From Chryseobacterium indicum (GTDB lineage Bacteria > Bacteroidota > Bacteroidia > Flavobacteriales > Weeksellaceae): a stretch of 64,000 bases of DNA. Numbering within the stretch: position 1 is the stretch's first letter; each line of letters begins with the position of its first letter. The notes below the pieces were generated by a model. That model ran no database searches. It saw only the letters and a program-made list of their open reading frames with translations, and was not told the DNA's origin. Both the position numbers and the translations under genes were made by a program. The DNA is taken from positions 1,550,001-1,614,000 of the forward strand of contig NZ_JACSGT010000001.1 in the NCBI RefSeq assembly GCF_021504595.1. The letters run 5' to 3'. This document shows positions 1 to 8,828 of this stretch, in pieces.

Positions 1-975
1 CCTGAAGAAAACAGAGTGAGAGGAATCCGCTGGAATACCGATGATGAAACAACTTCGCTTTGGAGACCGCAGGGAATTTCAGGATTTACAAAAGACGGAG
101 TCCGTTATCTTTTGGTAAGTTGGTATGCGAAAGATGAAGCTGAATTTAAAGGATCCCGAATTACCCTGATTGACATCAGTCCGAGTTCCAGTACATATCT
201 TACCTACCGTCATATTCTTTTGGTTCAGCCTGATATTCCGGCAGGTACAACAGGCTATTCGCAGTATGGTTCTTACGCTCCGCTGAATGTTCATGCAGGC
301 GGAATTGCCTATTTTAAAGGTAAAATCTATCTCAGCAGTACAAATTTAGGTGTTCGTGTTTTCGATCTGAATAAAATTATTGAAGTAAGTTCAGGCGACA
401 CAACCAATGATAAATGCGGTAAAGATTCTAACGGAAACCTGTTCGCTTTCAATTACAGGTACATATTGCCACAGACAGGATATCAGAAAATCAACAACGC
501 AAATCCTTTCTCCACGATTCAGGTAAATGATGAAGGAACGCAGTTCTGGACAGGACAATATTATTCAGGCAGCGCGGATGCTTCCATCGTTCCGAAAGTA
601 TTTGGTTTTCCGGTTGATACGAACGGAAGACTTCAGAATACAGGAATTGTAACCGTGACGCCGAAAAACAGTCTTTTCACAGACAATCATGCGCATGGAA
701 TTCAGGGTGTTTTCAGAAAAGGCAACAGAACATGGCTTTCCTGTACAGGATCTCCAAGCAATTCTTACGGATCGAATGCGAGATTAGCGCGTTATACGGA
801 TGGTGCAGACGATACGGTACGTTTCAGATGGCCTTACGGAGCGGAATCTCTTTACTATGAATCTCAATATAATTACTTGTGGAGTTTAACCGAATACGAA
901 CCGAATGCAGGAGCACAAAACGGAAGTCAGGTAAACCGATGCATTTTTGCGGTTGATTTTTCCAAATACGAATAG
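1..975 (+). CDS. Secreted beta-propeller-like protein, C-terminal part (5' end outside window)
   Basis: The reading frame is open from the first base and ends with TAG at 973-975, so the gene starts before the window; the GTG at 16 is only the first in-frame start-like codon. The visible 324 residues have blade-like beta repeats, for example GIAYFKGKIYLSSTNLGVRVFDL, which is shown here only by its core GGIAYFKGKIYLSS, and many aromatic and Gly/Asn-rich turns. The pattern resembles uncharacterised exported proteins of a propeller type known from soil bacteria. No T9SS sorting domain is seen at the C-terminus. A terminator follows. The function is unknown. Confidence 0.6.
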   Translation, partial: PEENRVRGIRWNTDDETTSLWRPQGISGFTKDGVRYLLVSWYAKDEAEFKGSRITLIDISPSSSTYLTYRHILLVQPDIPAGTTGYSQYGSYAPLNVHAGGIAYFKGKIYLSSTNLGVRVFDLNKIIEVSSGDTTNDKCGKDSNGNLFAFNYRYILPQTGYQKINNANPFSTIQVNDEGTQFWTGQYYSGSADASIVPKVFGFPVDTNGRLQNTGIVTVTPKNSLFTDNHAHGIQGVFRKGNRTWLSCTGSPSNSYGSNARLARYTDGADDTVRFRWPYGAESLYYESQYNYLWSLTEYEPNAGAQNGSQVNRCIFAVDFSKYE

Positions 976-1009
976 TACAATTTGAATCTGAAATTCAAAA
1001 AAACAGATA

Positions 1010-1036
1010 AAGACCGTCATTTCGATGGTCTTTTTT
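1010..1036 (+). terminator. Rho-independent terminator after the secreted protein gene
   Basis: AAGACC at 1010-1015 pairs with GGTCTT at 1027-1032, followed by a T run. It lies 35 bases after the stop codon. Confidence 0.65.
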
Positions 1037-1050
1037 ATTCTAAAACTTGG

Positions 1051-1162
1051 ATTTTATCTGCGATAAAATAAGCATCAATCTTTATGATTTTCTTGCTCCT
1101 TAAAGATTTGAGATTAATAAAAAACTTACGTTTTTGCATTTCCCAACAAAAATATTTTCTTT
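1051..1162 (+). repeat. Dispersed intergenic repeat family D, copy 1
   Basis: This stretch, which includes ATTTTATCTGCGATAAAAT and CTTAAAGATTTGAGATTAAT, is clearly related base for base to 14649-14770. Both copies are intergenic, in the same orientation and without coding potential. Confidence 0.7.
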
Positions 1163-1275
1163 TAAGCCTCTTTAGCTTAAAAAACTGAGTGAAAATCAGT
1201 GTATTTATTCCTCAAAGGCTTTAAGATTTTAAAACATTTAAAATTTTAGCTATCTTCACTTTTCAATTGAGAAAC

Positions 1276-2499
1276 ATGAATAACCATTCAGAAGAAAACA
1301 AAATATCAAAAGATAAAAATGTTCTTGTTGTTTTAAATAACAGTCAGGAAATCAATACAGAACTTCAGTACATCATGGATCATTTCTGCGGAACCGTAGT
1401 TCATGAGCTTAGTCCGGAACTTGTTCATCAAAAAATATACATCTGCGGAGATTTGGAAAATATTCCGAAAGACCATCATTTCCTGCATATCATTAAAGAA
1501 TTTTCGGTGAATTTTGAAAATATCAGCGAAGAAAAATCAAAGGTTATTCAAATTGGAGAAGTTCCGGTTATTGTAAGCAATGCGGGAGTTTATTTCCGAA
1601 GACTCTTTCATCAGGAGAATATTTTTGAAAAAGTAAAATCAGAACATCGTTTTCAGGAGCTTACAGAATCCAATAAAGAAGCGAAAGCTCTGAGAAAAGG
1701 CATTTATCTGAGTAAAGTGACTCATGAAGCCAATGAAAACGGAGAAGAAACGCTGCATTTTAATTTGTTGAGATGTTCGAGTAATCTGACAGGACCGACA
1801 GATAATTTCAGAGAAACCGACCGAAAAATTATTGCTCTTCTTAACGAATGTGCAAAAGAAACTTTTGAATATGAAACCGATCTGAATCACGCTTTGGTAC
1901 AAATTTACGAGAACAAAAAGAAAACTTCCGACGCTGAAAAGGAAGTGAAGGCTAAAATTAAAGCCCACTCCGACAAAACGAAAGATATGCTGAAAGAAGG
2001 ACTGATCGCATTCTGTACTTTCTACGACGATTCCAATTCCGAACATTTAAAACCATCGGAAACAGATCGATTTGATGTGTGTTATAAGCAAACGAGCGCA
2101 TTAACAAGGCTCCATTTCAGGCTTAAGAAAACGGTTGAGGATGAATCTCTGGAAAAAGAATTTACGGTTACTCTATATCCGGATTCTGCGTTTATTATTC
2201 CGCTGTCTACCAACAGATTATATACGCATGAAATCCGCCCTTCTGTTTTGGGAGTCGATCAGATTCCGATAAGAATGGGATATGTGGTTCGTTGTTCGAA
2301 TCTTGAGGCGATGTACAGAGACAATCAGACTTACATCAAAGAAAACGATAATTATGTTAAATTGGAAAGTATGACTCCTGAAATGCAGGCGGAACTTCGC
2401 AATTCTTATTACGAAGAGAACATGACGGAGAATAAGGTGAACTATAAAACAACCCATTTCAGCATGAATCTGGGCGATTATGAAAAACCAATCCTGTAA
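1276..2499 (+). CDS. AlkB-like 2-oxoglutarate/Fe(II) oxygenase homologue, long form (first of pair)
   Basis: A protein of 407 residues if the ATG at 1276 is the start; a TTG at 1267 is in frame but less likely. No signal peptide is seen. The C-terminal half aligns by eye with the next gene. It has an HSD at residues 231-233, a distal His at 318 (YTHEI) and Arg at 333 and 339 in RMGYVVR, which together match the HxD...H...R...R set of the double-stranded beta-helix oxygenases. The first 150 residues have no recognisable domain. The stop overlaps the next start (TAATG), so the two are probably translated together. The substrate is unknown; nucleic acid, protein or a small molecule are all possible. 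The fold assignment is an inference from the motif spacing and the paralogy. Confidence 0.6.
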   Translation: MNNHSEENKISKDKNVLVVLNNSQEINTELQYIMDHFCGTVVHELSPELVHQKIYICGDLENIPKDHHFLHIIKEFSVNFENISEEKSKVIQIGEVPVIVSNAGVYFRRLFHQENIFEKVKSEHRFQELTESNKEAKALRKGIYLSKVTHEANENGEETLHFNLLRCSSNLTGPTDNFRETDRKIIALLNECAKETFEYETDLNHALVQIYENKKKTSDAEKEVKAKIKAHSDKTKDMLKEGLIAFCTFYDDSNSEHLKPSETDRFDVCYKQTSALTRLHFRLKKTVEDESLEKEFTVTLYPDSAFIIPLSTNRLYTHEIRPSVLGVDQIPIRMGYVVRCSNLEAMYRDNQTYIKENDNYVKLESMTPEMQAELRNSYYEENMTENKVNYKTTHFSMNLGDYEKPIL

Positions 2500-3293
2500 T
2501 GAGTAACTCTGGATTTTATAAAATACGGCTTCCTGAAAAGCAAAATACATTTGAAAATCTCTTGAATTCTGCGGATTTTGAAGCAACAGGAAAAGGCAGG
2601 CTCGGAAATCATCTCTTGAAAGAAGAAAACGGAACTTTTGCTGTTGTAAGAACAACGACAAGATATCAGATTCCGGCGAATCTCTTTTCTAGGGTTCATA
2701 ATTGCGTTGTTGAACAAATTAACCAAACAATTTCAGCCGAAATAACAGATATGCCTGAACAGCATTTCAACAATGCATTGATTGAAGTGTATGATTCTTC
2801 GTACTCGAAAATGGGATTTCATTCCGATCAGGCTTTGGATCTGGAAGATCATTCATTTATTGCTTTGTTTTCATGCTATGAAAATCCAGATCAGTTAAAA
2901 GAAAATCAGCTCAGGAAGCTTGTTATAAAAGACAAAATCACGGAAGAAGAATCTGAAATTATACTGGATCATCATTCTGCTGTACTATTTTCTGTAGAAA
3001 CGAACAAAAAGTTTCAGCATAAAATTGTTCTGAATTCCAACCCTAATTCTAAAGGTTTTACGGATAACAGATGGTTGGGAATGACGTTCAGGACTTCCAA
3101 AACTTTTATCAGTTTTAAAGACAACCAACCGTATTTTTCAACCGGAGAATTATTTATTTTAGCCGATGAAGAAAAGGAAAAAGAGTTTTTCCGGCTGAGA
3201 GGAGAAGAAAACCGTTCTTTAGATTTTGTTTATCCTGATCTGTTTTTCACGATAAGTCCGGCAGATCTTTTAATTCCTGAAATCAAAAATTAA
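2499..3293 (+). CDS. AlkB-like 2-oxoglutarate/Fe(II)-dependent oxygenase, short form (second of pair)
   Basis: A cytoplasmic protein of 264 residues. The iron-binding triad is visible as H108-S-D110 (GFHSDQ) and H174 (FQHKIV). Arg191 and Arg198 in RWLGMTFR lie 17 and 24 residues after the distal His, nearly the spacing of the 2-oxoglutarate-binding arginines in AlkB. The strand before HxD (NNALIEVY) also resembles the AlkB strand that ends in NRY. The ATG overlaps the stop of the upstream paralogue by one base. About 60 residues follow the oxygenase core without a recognised domain. An oxygenase fold is well supported; repair of alkylated nucleic acid is only one possibility. Confidence 0.72.
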   Translation: MSNSGFYKIRLPEKQNTFENLLNSADFEATGKGRLGNHLLKEENGTFAVVRTTTRYQIPANLFSRVHNCVVEQINQTISAEITDMPEQHFNNALIEVYDSSYSKMGFHSDQALDLEDHSFIALFSCYENPDQLKENQLRKLVIKDKITEEESEIILDHHSAVLFSVETNKKFQHKIVLNSNPNSKGFTDNRWLGMTFRTSKTFISFKDNQPYFSTGELFILADEEKEKEFFRLRGEENRSLDFVYPDLFFTISPADLLIPEIKN

Positions 3294-3301
3294 ATAACTT
3301 C

Positions 3302-3545
3302 AGTTCGGATAAAAAATAACTTTAAACAATTGATTTATAACACTATAATGATTTATCGCAAAGAAAAACAAAAGATTTTTTTACTTATTGAAAGTTTGTA
3401 GCTAAACAAAGGCACTTCGTTTATTTAAAAAAGACAAAATAGTATTGCTTTAATAAGTTTTACGCCATTGTATATCTTAAAAGCTGAATTCTTAATAATT
3501 GAATCTCTTTGTTTAGCATTGCGTTTAAGAAGACTTATCCGAACT
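3302..3545 (+). repeat. MITE-like element, repeat family A copy 1, with 11-bp terminal inverted repeats
   Basis: AGTTCGGATAA at 3302-3312 is the exact inverse of TTATCCGAACT at 3535-3545. The 244-bp interior matches 43711-43936 in the same orientation and 33071-33262 inverted. There is no open frame of a transposase, so it would be non-autonomous. No clear target-site duplication was recognised. Confidence 0.7.
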
Positions 3546-3566
3546 CATATTAAATATATACACAAC

Positions 3567-4175
3567 ATGAAAAAATTATTTTTTACTTCTACCCTGCTTT
3601 TAGCCCTGTTTTCCTGTAATGAAAGCAGATCCGAAAATAAACCTTTGGTTGAAAATGCAGTAGACAATGCGGAATCTTCTGTTTCAGGCTCCATAACAAA
3701 AGGAACAAGACTTTCTTCCCGTGAAGATGATATGGTTCATCAGATTTATGATGAATTGCTTAAAAACGATAAAAATCTTCAGGCTCTTGATGAAAAAGTA
3801 AGCATGATCGACAGCAAAACAGACGATGCAACTCTTGAATATGATGATGTCATTAGCAAATCTGAAACCTATTACAGCAATGCGGAATCTTTGGCTAAAT
3901 CTGTAAGCGATTCAATATCACGAAAAGCAATTGAAGCAGAAATTAAGAGAAGTGAAGAGCAATATAATCTTAAAGTGAAGAAAATAAAAGATCTGATTGA
4001 AGAAATTACAAAAAACCGTGAAAGAATTCACGATACGTATACAATTTTCAAAATCAGAAAAACCCTTCCTGAAATTGAAAAATACCAGAATGCACATCCT
4101 TTAAAAACAGACAGTCTGGATAATTTTATCAGTAAACAGAATCAACTGCTGAGCGAATTGAAAAATCTAAAATAA
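3567..4175 (+). CDS. Coiled-coil lipoprotein of unknown function
   Basis: A protein of 202 residues from the ATG at 3567. The upstream TTG frame is not used because it would place residues before an obvious lipoprotein signal. The signal is MKKLFFTSTLLLALFSC, with the lipobox Cys at residue 17 followed by Asn. The mature part is charged and heptad-rich, with long helices from about residue 70 to the end, and looks like a periplasmic coiled coil. The stop overlaps the start of the next gene (TAATG). No family was recognised. Confidence 0.72.
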   Translation: MKKLFFTSTLLLALFSCNESRSENKPLVENAVDNAESSVSGSITKGTRLSSREDDMVHQIYDELLKNDKNLQALDEKVSMIDSKTDDATLEYDDVISKSETYYSNAESLAKSVSDSISRKAIEAEIKRSEEQYNLKVKKIKDLIEEITKNRERIHDTYTIFKIRKTLPEIEKYQNAHPLKTDSLDNFISKQNQLLSELKNLK

Positions 4176-5293
4176 TGAATGAAATATCGATCATCGGAGG
4201 CGGAATCGGCGGTTTAACATTAGGAAATATCCTGAAACAACAAAACATTGATTTTACCCTGTATGAATCGGCAGCGGAAATAAAACCTGTCGGTTCCGGA
4301 ATTATGATGGCAATCAACGCGATGCAGATTTTTGATAAGTTAGGCTTAAAAGAAAAAATCGAACAGGCGGGAAACAAAATTCACGGCATTTCGATTACGG
4401 ATGAAAAGCTGAAACGCATCTCTAAAACCAATGTTCTGGAATTGGAAAAAAAGTACAATTCCTGCAACGTTGCCATTCACAGAGCTGATCTGCAAAAGAT
4501 TTTGGCGGAAAATATAGGCTATGAAAATATTCAACTGAATCATGCACTGAACAAAATTCAGAAGAAAGAAAACTATATTCTACATTTTGAAAACGGAACT
4601 GAAACTGAAAGCAAAATTGTTTTCGGAGCAGACGGAATTCATTCAAAAGTAAGAAACCAGATTTTTGGAACCGGAACCATAAGAAATACACAGCAATTGT
4701 GTTGGCGTGGATTGGCAGAATTTGATCTTCCTGAAAATTTTCATCATGAAGCCATTGAAGCCTGGGGAAAAGGAAAACGTTTTGGGTTTGTAAGAATGAC
4801 CGACCGAAAAATATACTGGTACGCTGTTATCAATAAAAACATTCATCAGAATGAAAATCAATTAGCTGAAAATTTTTACGGTTTTCATCCACTGATTCTT
4901 GAAATTATGGAGAAAACATTTCAGGAAAATATCATTTTTAACGAAATTATCGACCTCGCTCCTATTCCGAAATGGCACACGAATCATCTTTGTCTGATCG
5001 GTGACGCAGCACACGCAACAACGCCGAATCTCGGACAGGGAGCCTGTCAGTCGATTGAAGACGCTTATATTATCGGAAAGCTGTTGGAAAACCATCAGAA
5101 TTTCAATGAAGTTTTTGAAAATTTTCAGAAGATCAGGAGAAAAAAAGTAGATTATGTAGTTGATACAAGCTGGAAAATCGGACAGGTTTCACAATGGGAA
5201 AAAGGAACTTTTGTAAGGAATTTCGTGTTCAGACTGATTCCTGAAAGCTTTAATCAAAAACTGGTTGAAAAAACAATTCGACTGGAAATGTAG
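4175..5293 (+). CDS. FAD-dependent monooxygenase (PHBH/salicylate hydroxylase-like)
   Basis: A flavoprotein of 372 residues. The N-terminal dinucleotide-binding motif is IIGGGIGGLT (Gly at 8-10 and 12-13), followed by E30 at the end of the second strand. The second FAD motif GDAAHATTPNLGQGACQ starts at about residue 276. This is the single-component aromatic hydroxylase family, which uses NAD(P)H and O2. Related members act on salicylate, urate-like compounds or tetracycline, and the sequence does not tell which. It overlaps the upstream lipoprotein gene by one base, which implies shared translation. There is no signal peptide. Confidence 0.85.
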   Translation: MNEISIIGGGIGGLTLGNILKQQNIDFTLYESAAEIKPVGSGIMMAINAMQIFDKLGLKEKIEQAGNKIHGISITDEKLKRISKTNVLELEKKYNSCNVAIHRADLQKILAENIGYENIQLNHALNKIQKKENYILHFENGTETESKIVFGADGIHSKVRNQIFGTGTIRNTQQLCWRGLAEFDLPENFHHEAIEAWGKGKRFGFVRMTDRKIYWYAVINKNIHQNENQLAENFYGFHPLILEIMEKTFQENIIFNEIIDLAPIPKWHTNHLCLIGDAAHATTPNLGQGACQSIEDAYIIGKLLENHQNFNEVFENFQKIRRKKVDYVVDTSWKIGQVSQWEKGTFVRNFVFRLIPESFNQKLVEKTIRLEM

Positions 5294-5700
5294 TTTCCCA
5301 TAGAGCGTTTTTTATTACATCCTAATTATTTTTAAACGTCTCCTTCATTTTGCCTGCAAATTCTTAATCTCTCTTAACTGCCTAACTGCTCTTAATGGTT
5401 ATCTTTTTACAACACAATAGGCGCAAAAGTTTCTTTGAAATTATTGAGAATATTTTTCGTTTGCAAATATTCAACAAGCTCAGTAACTATTCACTCAGCG
5501 AAGATTGCCAAAGATAAATCATAAAACGCTCGCTTAATAACAGATGAAATCTGAATAACTTTGCTTATTTAAAATATTTACCTTAAAATATCAACTTTGC
5601 GTTAAAATTTTCAGTCTGAATGCAATTGAAAAATTTTAATTAGACTGTTTAATAAAGTTTCAGCAAACTTTCAGATAAATTTCATGCAGTTTATAGAAAA
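5294..5700. other. Intergenic stretch with no gene seen
   Basis: AT-rich DNA without a plausible open frame. A 23-base segment at 5435-5457 (ending GAGAATATTTTT) is identical to 8683-8705, so part of it is repeat debris. Nothing else was recognised. Confidence 0.5.
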
Positions 5701-5736
5701 TAAAAATCCTCCAAAATTTAAAAATCTTGAAGGATT
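5701..5736 (-). terminator. Terminator of the multicopper oxidase gene
   Basis: On the minus strand AATCCTTCAA pairs with TTGGAGGATT (one G-U), followed by a T-rich tract. It lies 26 bases beyond the stop codon. Confidence 0.6.
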
Positions 5737-5761
5737 AAACATCCTATTTTGTTATAAAATT

Positions 5762-8551
5762 TTAATACATAAGTGTAATTCCGGCTCCCCATCCCATTTC
5801 ATTATCATAATTCCCGGAAACAGACAGCCATTTCTGTAAAATATATCGCAAACCTGTATTGAATTCGCCATCAGAATTAACCGTAAAATTTCCGCGAAGC
5901 CTTCTTGAAAGCGGGATATCTTCCCTGCTGAACTCCAGTAAAACCTTTCCGTTCTGATCCACACTTGCATCCGCTGTAATGAGCATCGGCAAAAGATACT
6001 GCATCCCGACCGTAAATGCACCCTGAGTTTTGGAAGCCTTCTGCTGTCCGAACCACGTTTTTCTGCCGTGAAAATCCATTCCCATTTCTTCTGCCATTTT
6101 TCGTTCCATAATTTCATGATTTTTCTGAATTCTGAAACCCGCATAAGGAATTGCCCACTGGAATTTTCCTAAAAATCTGCCGACTTTAAAATTTCCGTCA
6201 AAATGATCAAAATCCCAGTTTGAGTGAAATTCATTTAAGTTAGCCCATCTCGGCCCGAACATCGTCATGGATTCAGCATGTATTTTATTGCTGTTAAGAT
6301 CAAGCATTGCCATTGAGCTGATCATCCTGTTATCTTTCAGAAAATTTTTCCAAGCCAGTTTTCTGTCGGGTAGTTGTGGATTCGGTTTAGAATTTTCATA
6401 GCTGAAAATTCTTCCCATTCCCGCCATCATGTGATACAGAATGTGGCAGTGGAAAAACCAGTCGCCATCCTGATTGGCGGCAAATTCAATCGTATTGGTT
6501 TCCATCGGCATGATGTCTACAACATTTTTCAGCGGAGAATATTCACCTTTGGAGTTGATTAATCTGAAATCATGACCGTGAAGATGCATCGGATGGCGCA
6601 TCATTGAGTTGTTATACATTGTAATCCTCAGAATTTCCCCTTTTTTCACTAAAATTTTATCGGTTTCCGTCACCGTTTTATTATCTAAAGTCCAGAGATA
6701 ATGATTCATATTTCCTTCCAGAGTAAATTTCAGTTCGCGGACGTTTTCTGTCGGAAGAATGGTTTTCTCAGGAGATTTTAACAGATTATAAGACAACCTT
6801 TTAATTGATTTTTCTTCCTTCATTTCCATCGAATGACCGGAATGCTCTTCGCTTTCCTCTTGGGTTTGGATACCCATCATTTCATTCATGTGCTTCATGG
6901 TCATTTTTCGTTGACTTTCAGGAAGTTCGGGGTACATCACTTCGCTCATGTCCATCATCTGGTTGCCCATTGTCATGTTCATCGGCTTCATATTTCCGCT
7001 CATTTCCATCATTCCGTTCATCATTTTCATGCCTTCGAAAAGCTTTAACCGTGGTAAATCCGGTGCTTCAATTTTTTCCCCTGAACCCAGCCAAAGCGAA
7101 GCATGACCAATTCTGTCCTCCGAAGTTGCCCGAAATTCAAAACTTTTATTTTCCGGAATGGTGATTTCAATATCATACGTTTCAGAGACTCCCACAATCA
7201 GTCGGTCAACTTCTACAGGAACCACATCGTTTCCGTCATTTCCTACTACTTTTATCTTTCCGCCTCCAAAATTTAGCCAGAAATAAGTGGATGAACCTCC
7301 ATTTGCAACTCTCAGCCGAACTTTATCTCCAGCTTTTAAATTGGAATAAGCAGAGCTTGGCTGTCCGTTGATGAGAAATTTATCGTAGAAAACATCACTT
7401 ACATCCATAGCTTCCATCCTTTTCCATTCATTCAGCACTTTTGTTCCGAAGTTTCCGGATTTTATAGCTTCCCAGTAACTCTGCACCGAATTTTTCTTAA
7501 CCGCATACCAATCTGTATTTGCCATATGAAGGCGTCTTGCAATCTGCATCGGATTTTCGTCACTCCAGTCGCCGAGTAAAACAGGGATTTCCTGAGTATA
7601 ATTTACTTTTGGCTCTCCTTCTCTTTTTTGAAAGACCAAAATTCCGTTCATCCCGATTTGTTCCTGCAAACTTTCGTGAGAATGATACCAGTACGTTCCG
7701 TTTTGGGAAACCTTAAATTTATACAAATGTGTTTCCCCCGGTTTAACAGGTTTTGTTGTTAAGTACGGAACTCCGTCATGTTCATTTGGTAAAATCACGC
7801 CGTGCCAGTGAAATCCTGTGTTTTCTTTGAGCATATTGTGAAGATAAATTTCGGCAGTATCGCCTTCCGTGAAATATAAGGTCGGAGCCTGTAATTTTCC
7901 GTTGACAGCAATTGCTCTGCGGTTTTTTCCTGTAAAATTTACGATTGTGTCTTTGACGTATAAATCATAACGAACCGTTTTTCCTCCAAAACTTACTCTG
8001 CCGTTTTCCGAATTTCTTTTTAAAACAGAGTTATCAGATTTTGGTTCCGGATCTGATTGATGCGGTGAATGATTTTCAATTTTTATTAAATCCATTCCGC
8101 ATTTCGGACATTTTCCGGGTTTGTCTGAAATGATTTCCGGATGCATCGGACAGGTATATTTTTGAGGCTGAGATTGGATTTTTGAATGAGACTTTGGCTG
8201 CGTTAAAACTTTAGTCTCAGATGTATTTAAAACAGGTTTAGAAACATTTGATTTATCTGCTTTTTTTGCCTTTTTAGAATTGTTCTTTTTCTCAATCTTA
8301 GCATTATCCTTATTCTTAATTTCTTTTGATTTTATTTCTGTTTTCTGTACAGGTTTTGCTTCCGGCTTTGAAATAGCTTTAGGTTTTACAGAAACTACTT
8401 TTTTCCTTAAGGTCATTCCGCATTTCGGGCAGTCTCCCGGTTTTGAAGAAACGATTTCAGGATGCATCGGACAACTGAAATAGGTTTTTGTAGTCTGTGA
8501 AAAACTGAAAACAGAGAATAAAAACAGCAGAAATATTATTATCTTTTTCAT
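5762..8551 (-). CDS. Three-part copper protein: two heavy-metal-binding domains, CopA-type multicopper oxidase, CopB-like C-terminus
   Basis: A protein of 929 residues with a signal peptide. Two CPMHPE...CPKCGM heavy-metal-binding repeats lie at about 24-49 and 132-157, joined by a Lys-rich linker. The oxidase core follows with the copper ligands HWH (248-250), HSH (290-292), HPMHLHGH (653-660) and HCHILYHMMAGM (701-712). A Met-rich segment (about 508-560) is typical of CopA/PcoA enzymes that act on Cu(I). From about residue 720 the sequence changes to a WANLNEFHSNWDFDHFDGN-type region ending in amphipathic beta strands, resembling the CopB/PcoB outer-membrane protein. Typical CopA is about 600 residues, so this is a fusion. 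Its likely role is periplasmic copper oxidation and tolerance. Confidence 0.85.
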   Translation of the reverse strand: MKKIIIFLLFLFSVFSFSQTTKTYFSCPMHPEIVSSKPGDCPKCGMTLRKKVVSVKPKAISKPEAKPVQKTEIKSKEIKNKDNAKIEKKNNSKKAKKADKSNVSKPVLNTSETKVLTQPKSHSKIQSQPQKYTCPMHPEIISDKPGKCPKCGMDLIKIENHSPHQSDPEPKSDNSVLKRNSENGRVSFGGKTVRYDLYVKDTIVNFTGKNRRAIAVNGKLQAPTLYFTEGDTAEIYLHNMLKENTGFHWHGVILPNEHDGVPYLTTKPVKPGETHLYKFKVSQNGTYWYHSHESLQEQIGMNGILVFQKREGEPKVNYTQEIPVLLGDWSDENPMQIARRLHMANTDWYAVKKNSVQSYWEAIKSGNFGTKVLNEWKRMEAMDVSDVFYDKFLINGQPSSAYSNLKAGDKVRLRVANGGSSTYFWLNFGGGKIKVVGNDGNDVVPVEVDRLIVGVSETYDIEITIPENKSFEFRATSEDRIGHASLWLGSGEKIEAPDLPRLKLFEGMKMMNGMMEMSGNMKPMNMTMGNQMMDMSEVMYPELPESQRKMTMKHMNEMMGIQTQEESEEHSGHSMEMKEEKSIKRLSYNLLKSPEKTILPTENVRELKFTLEGNMNHYLWTLDNKTVTETDKILVKKGEILRITMYNNSMMRHPMHLHGHDFRLINSKGEYSPLKNVVDIMPMETNTIEFAANQDGDWFFHCHILYHMMAGMGRIFSYENSKPNPQLPDRKLAWKNFLKDNRMISSMAMLDLNSNKIHAESMTMFGPRWANLNEFHSNWDFDHFDGNFKVGRFLGKFQWAIPYAGFRIQKNHEIMERKMAEEMGMDFHGRKTWFGQQKASKTQGAFTVGMQYLLPMLITADASVDQNGKVLLEFSREDIPLSRRLRGNFTVNSDGEFNTGLRYILQKWLSVSGNYDNEMGWGAGITLMY

Positions 8552-8828
8552 AATATTTCGAAGTTTTTTAAAATTGTATAGCCTGAATTAAATTTTAAAA
8601 ACTTTCATTTTGAGCGAAATGATGTGGAGTCGAAAAATCTAAAATCACTTAATTTTTAATGCAAAAACTCGCAAAGATTTTGTTGAAATTATTGAGAATA
8701 TTTTTAAGTTCACAAAGGCGTTTCACTTAACTAAGATCTCAAAGTTTTGGAATACCCTTCAAATCAATCCATTAAAGTAAATTTAATTTAAGCTATACAA
8801 CTTATTATATTATAGTAAAATAAGAATA
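8552..8828. repeat. Intergenic repeat debris
   Basis: It contains the 23-base segment shared with 5435-5457 and phrases of the type CGCAAAG and CACAAAGGCG that recur in other gaps. No gene was seen. Confidence 0.4.

Noticed and set aside
6805..7164. Open frames on the plus strand opposite the multicopper oxidase
   Set aside because: They mirror the Met/His-rich coding strand, with runs of His and Phe, and have no start context or known motif.
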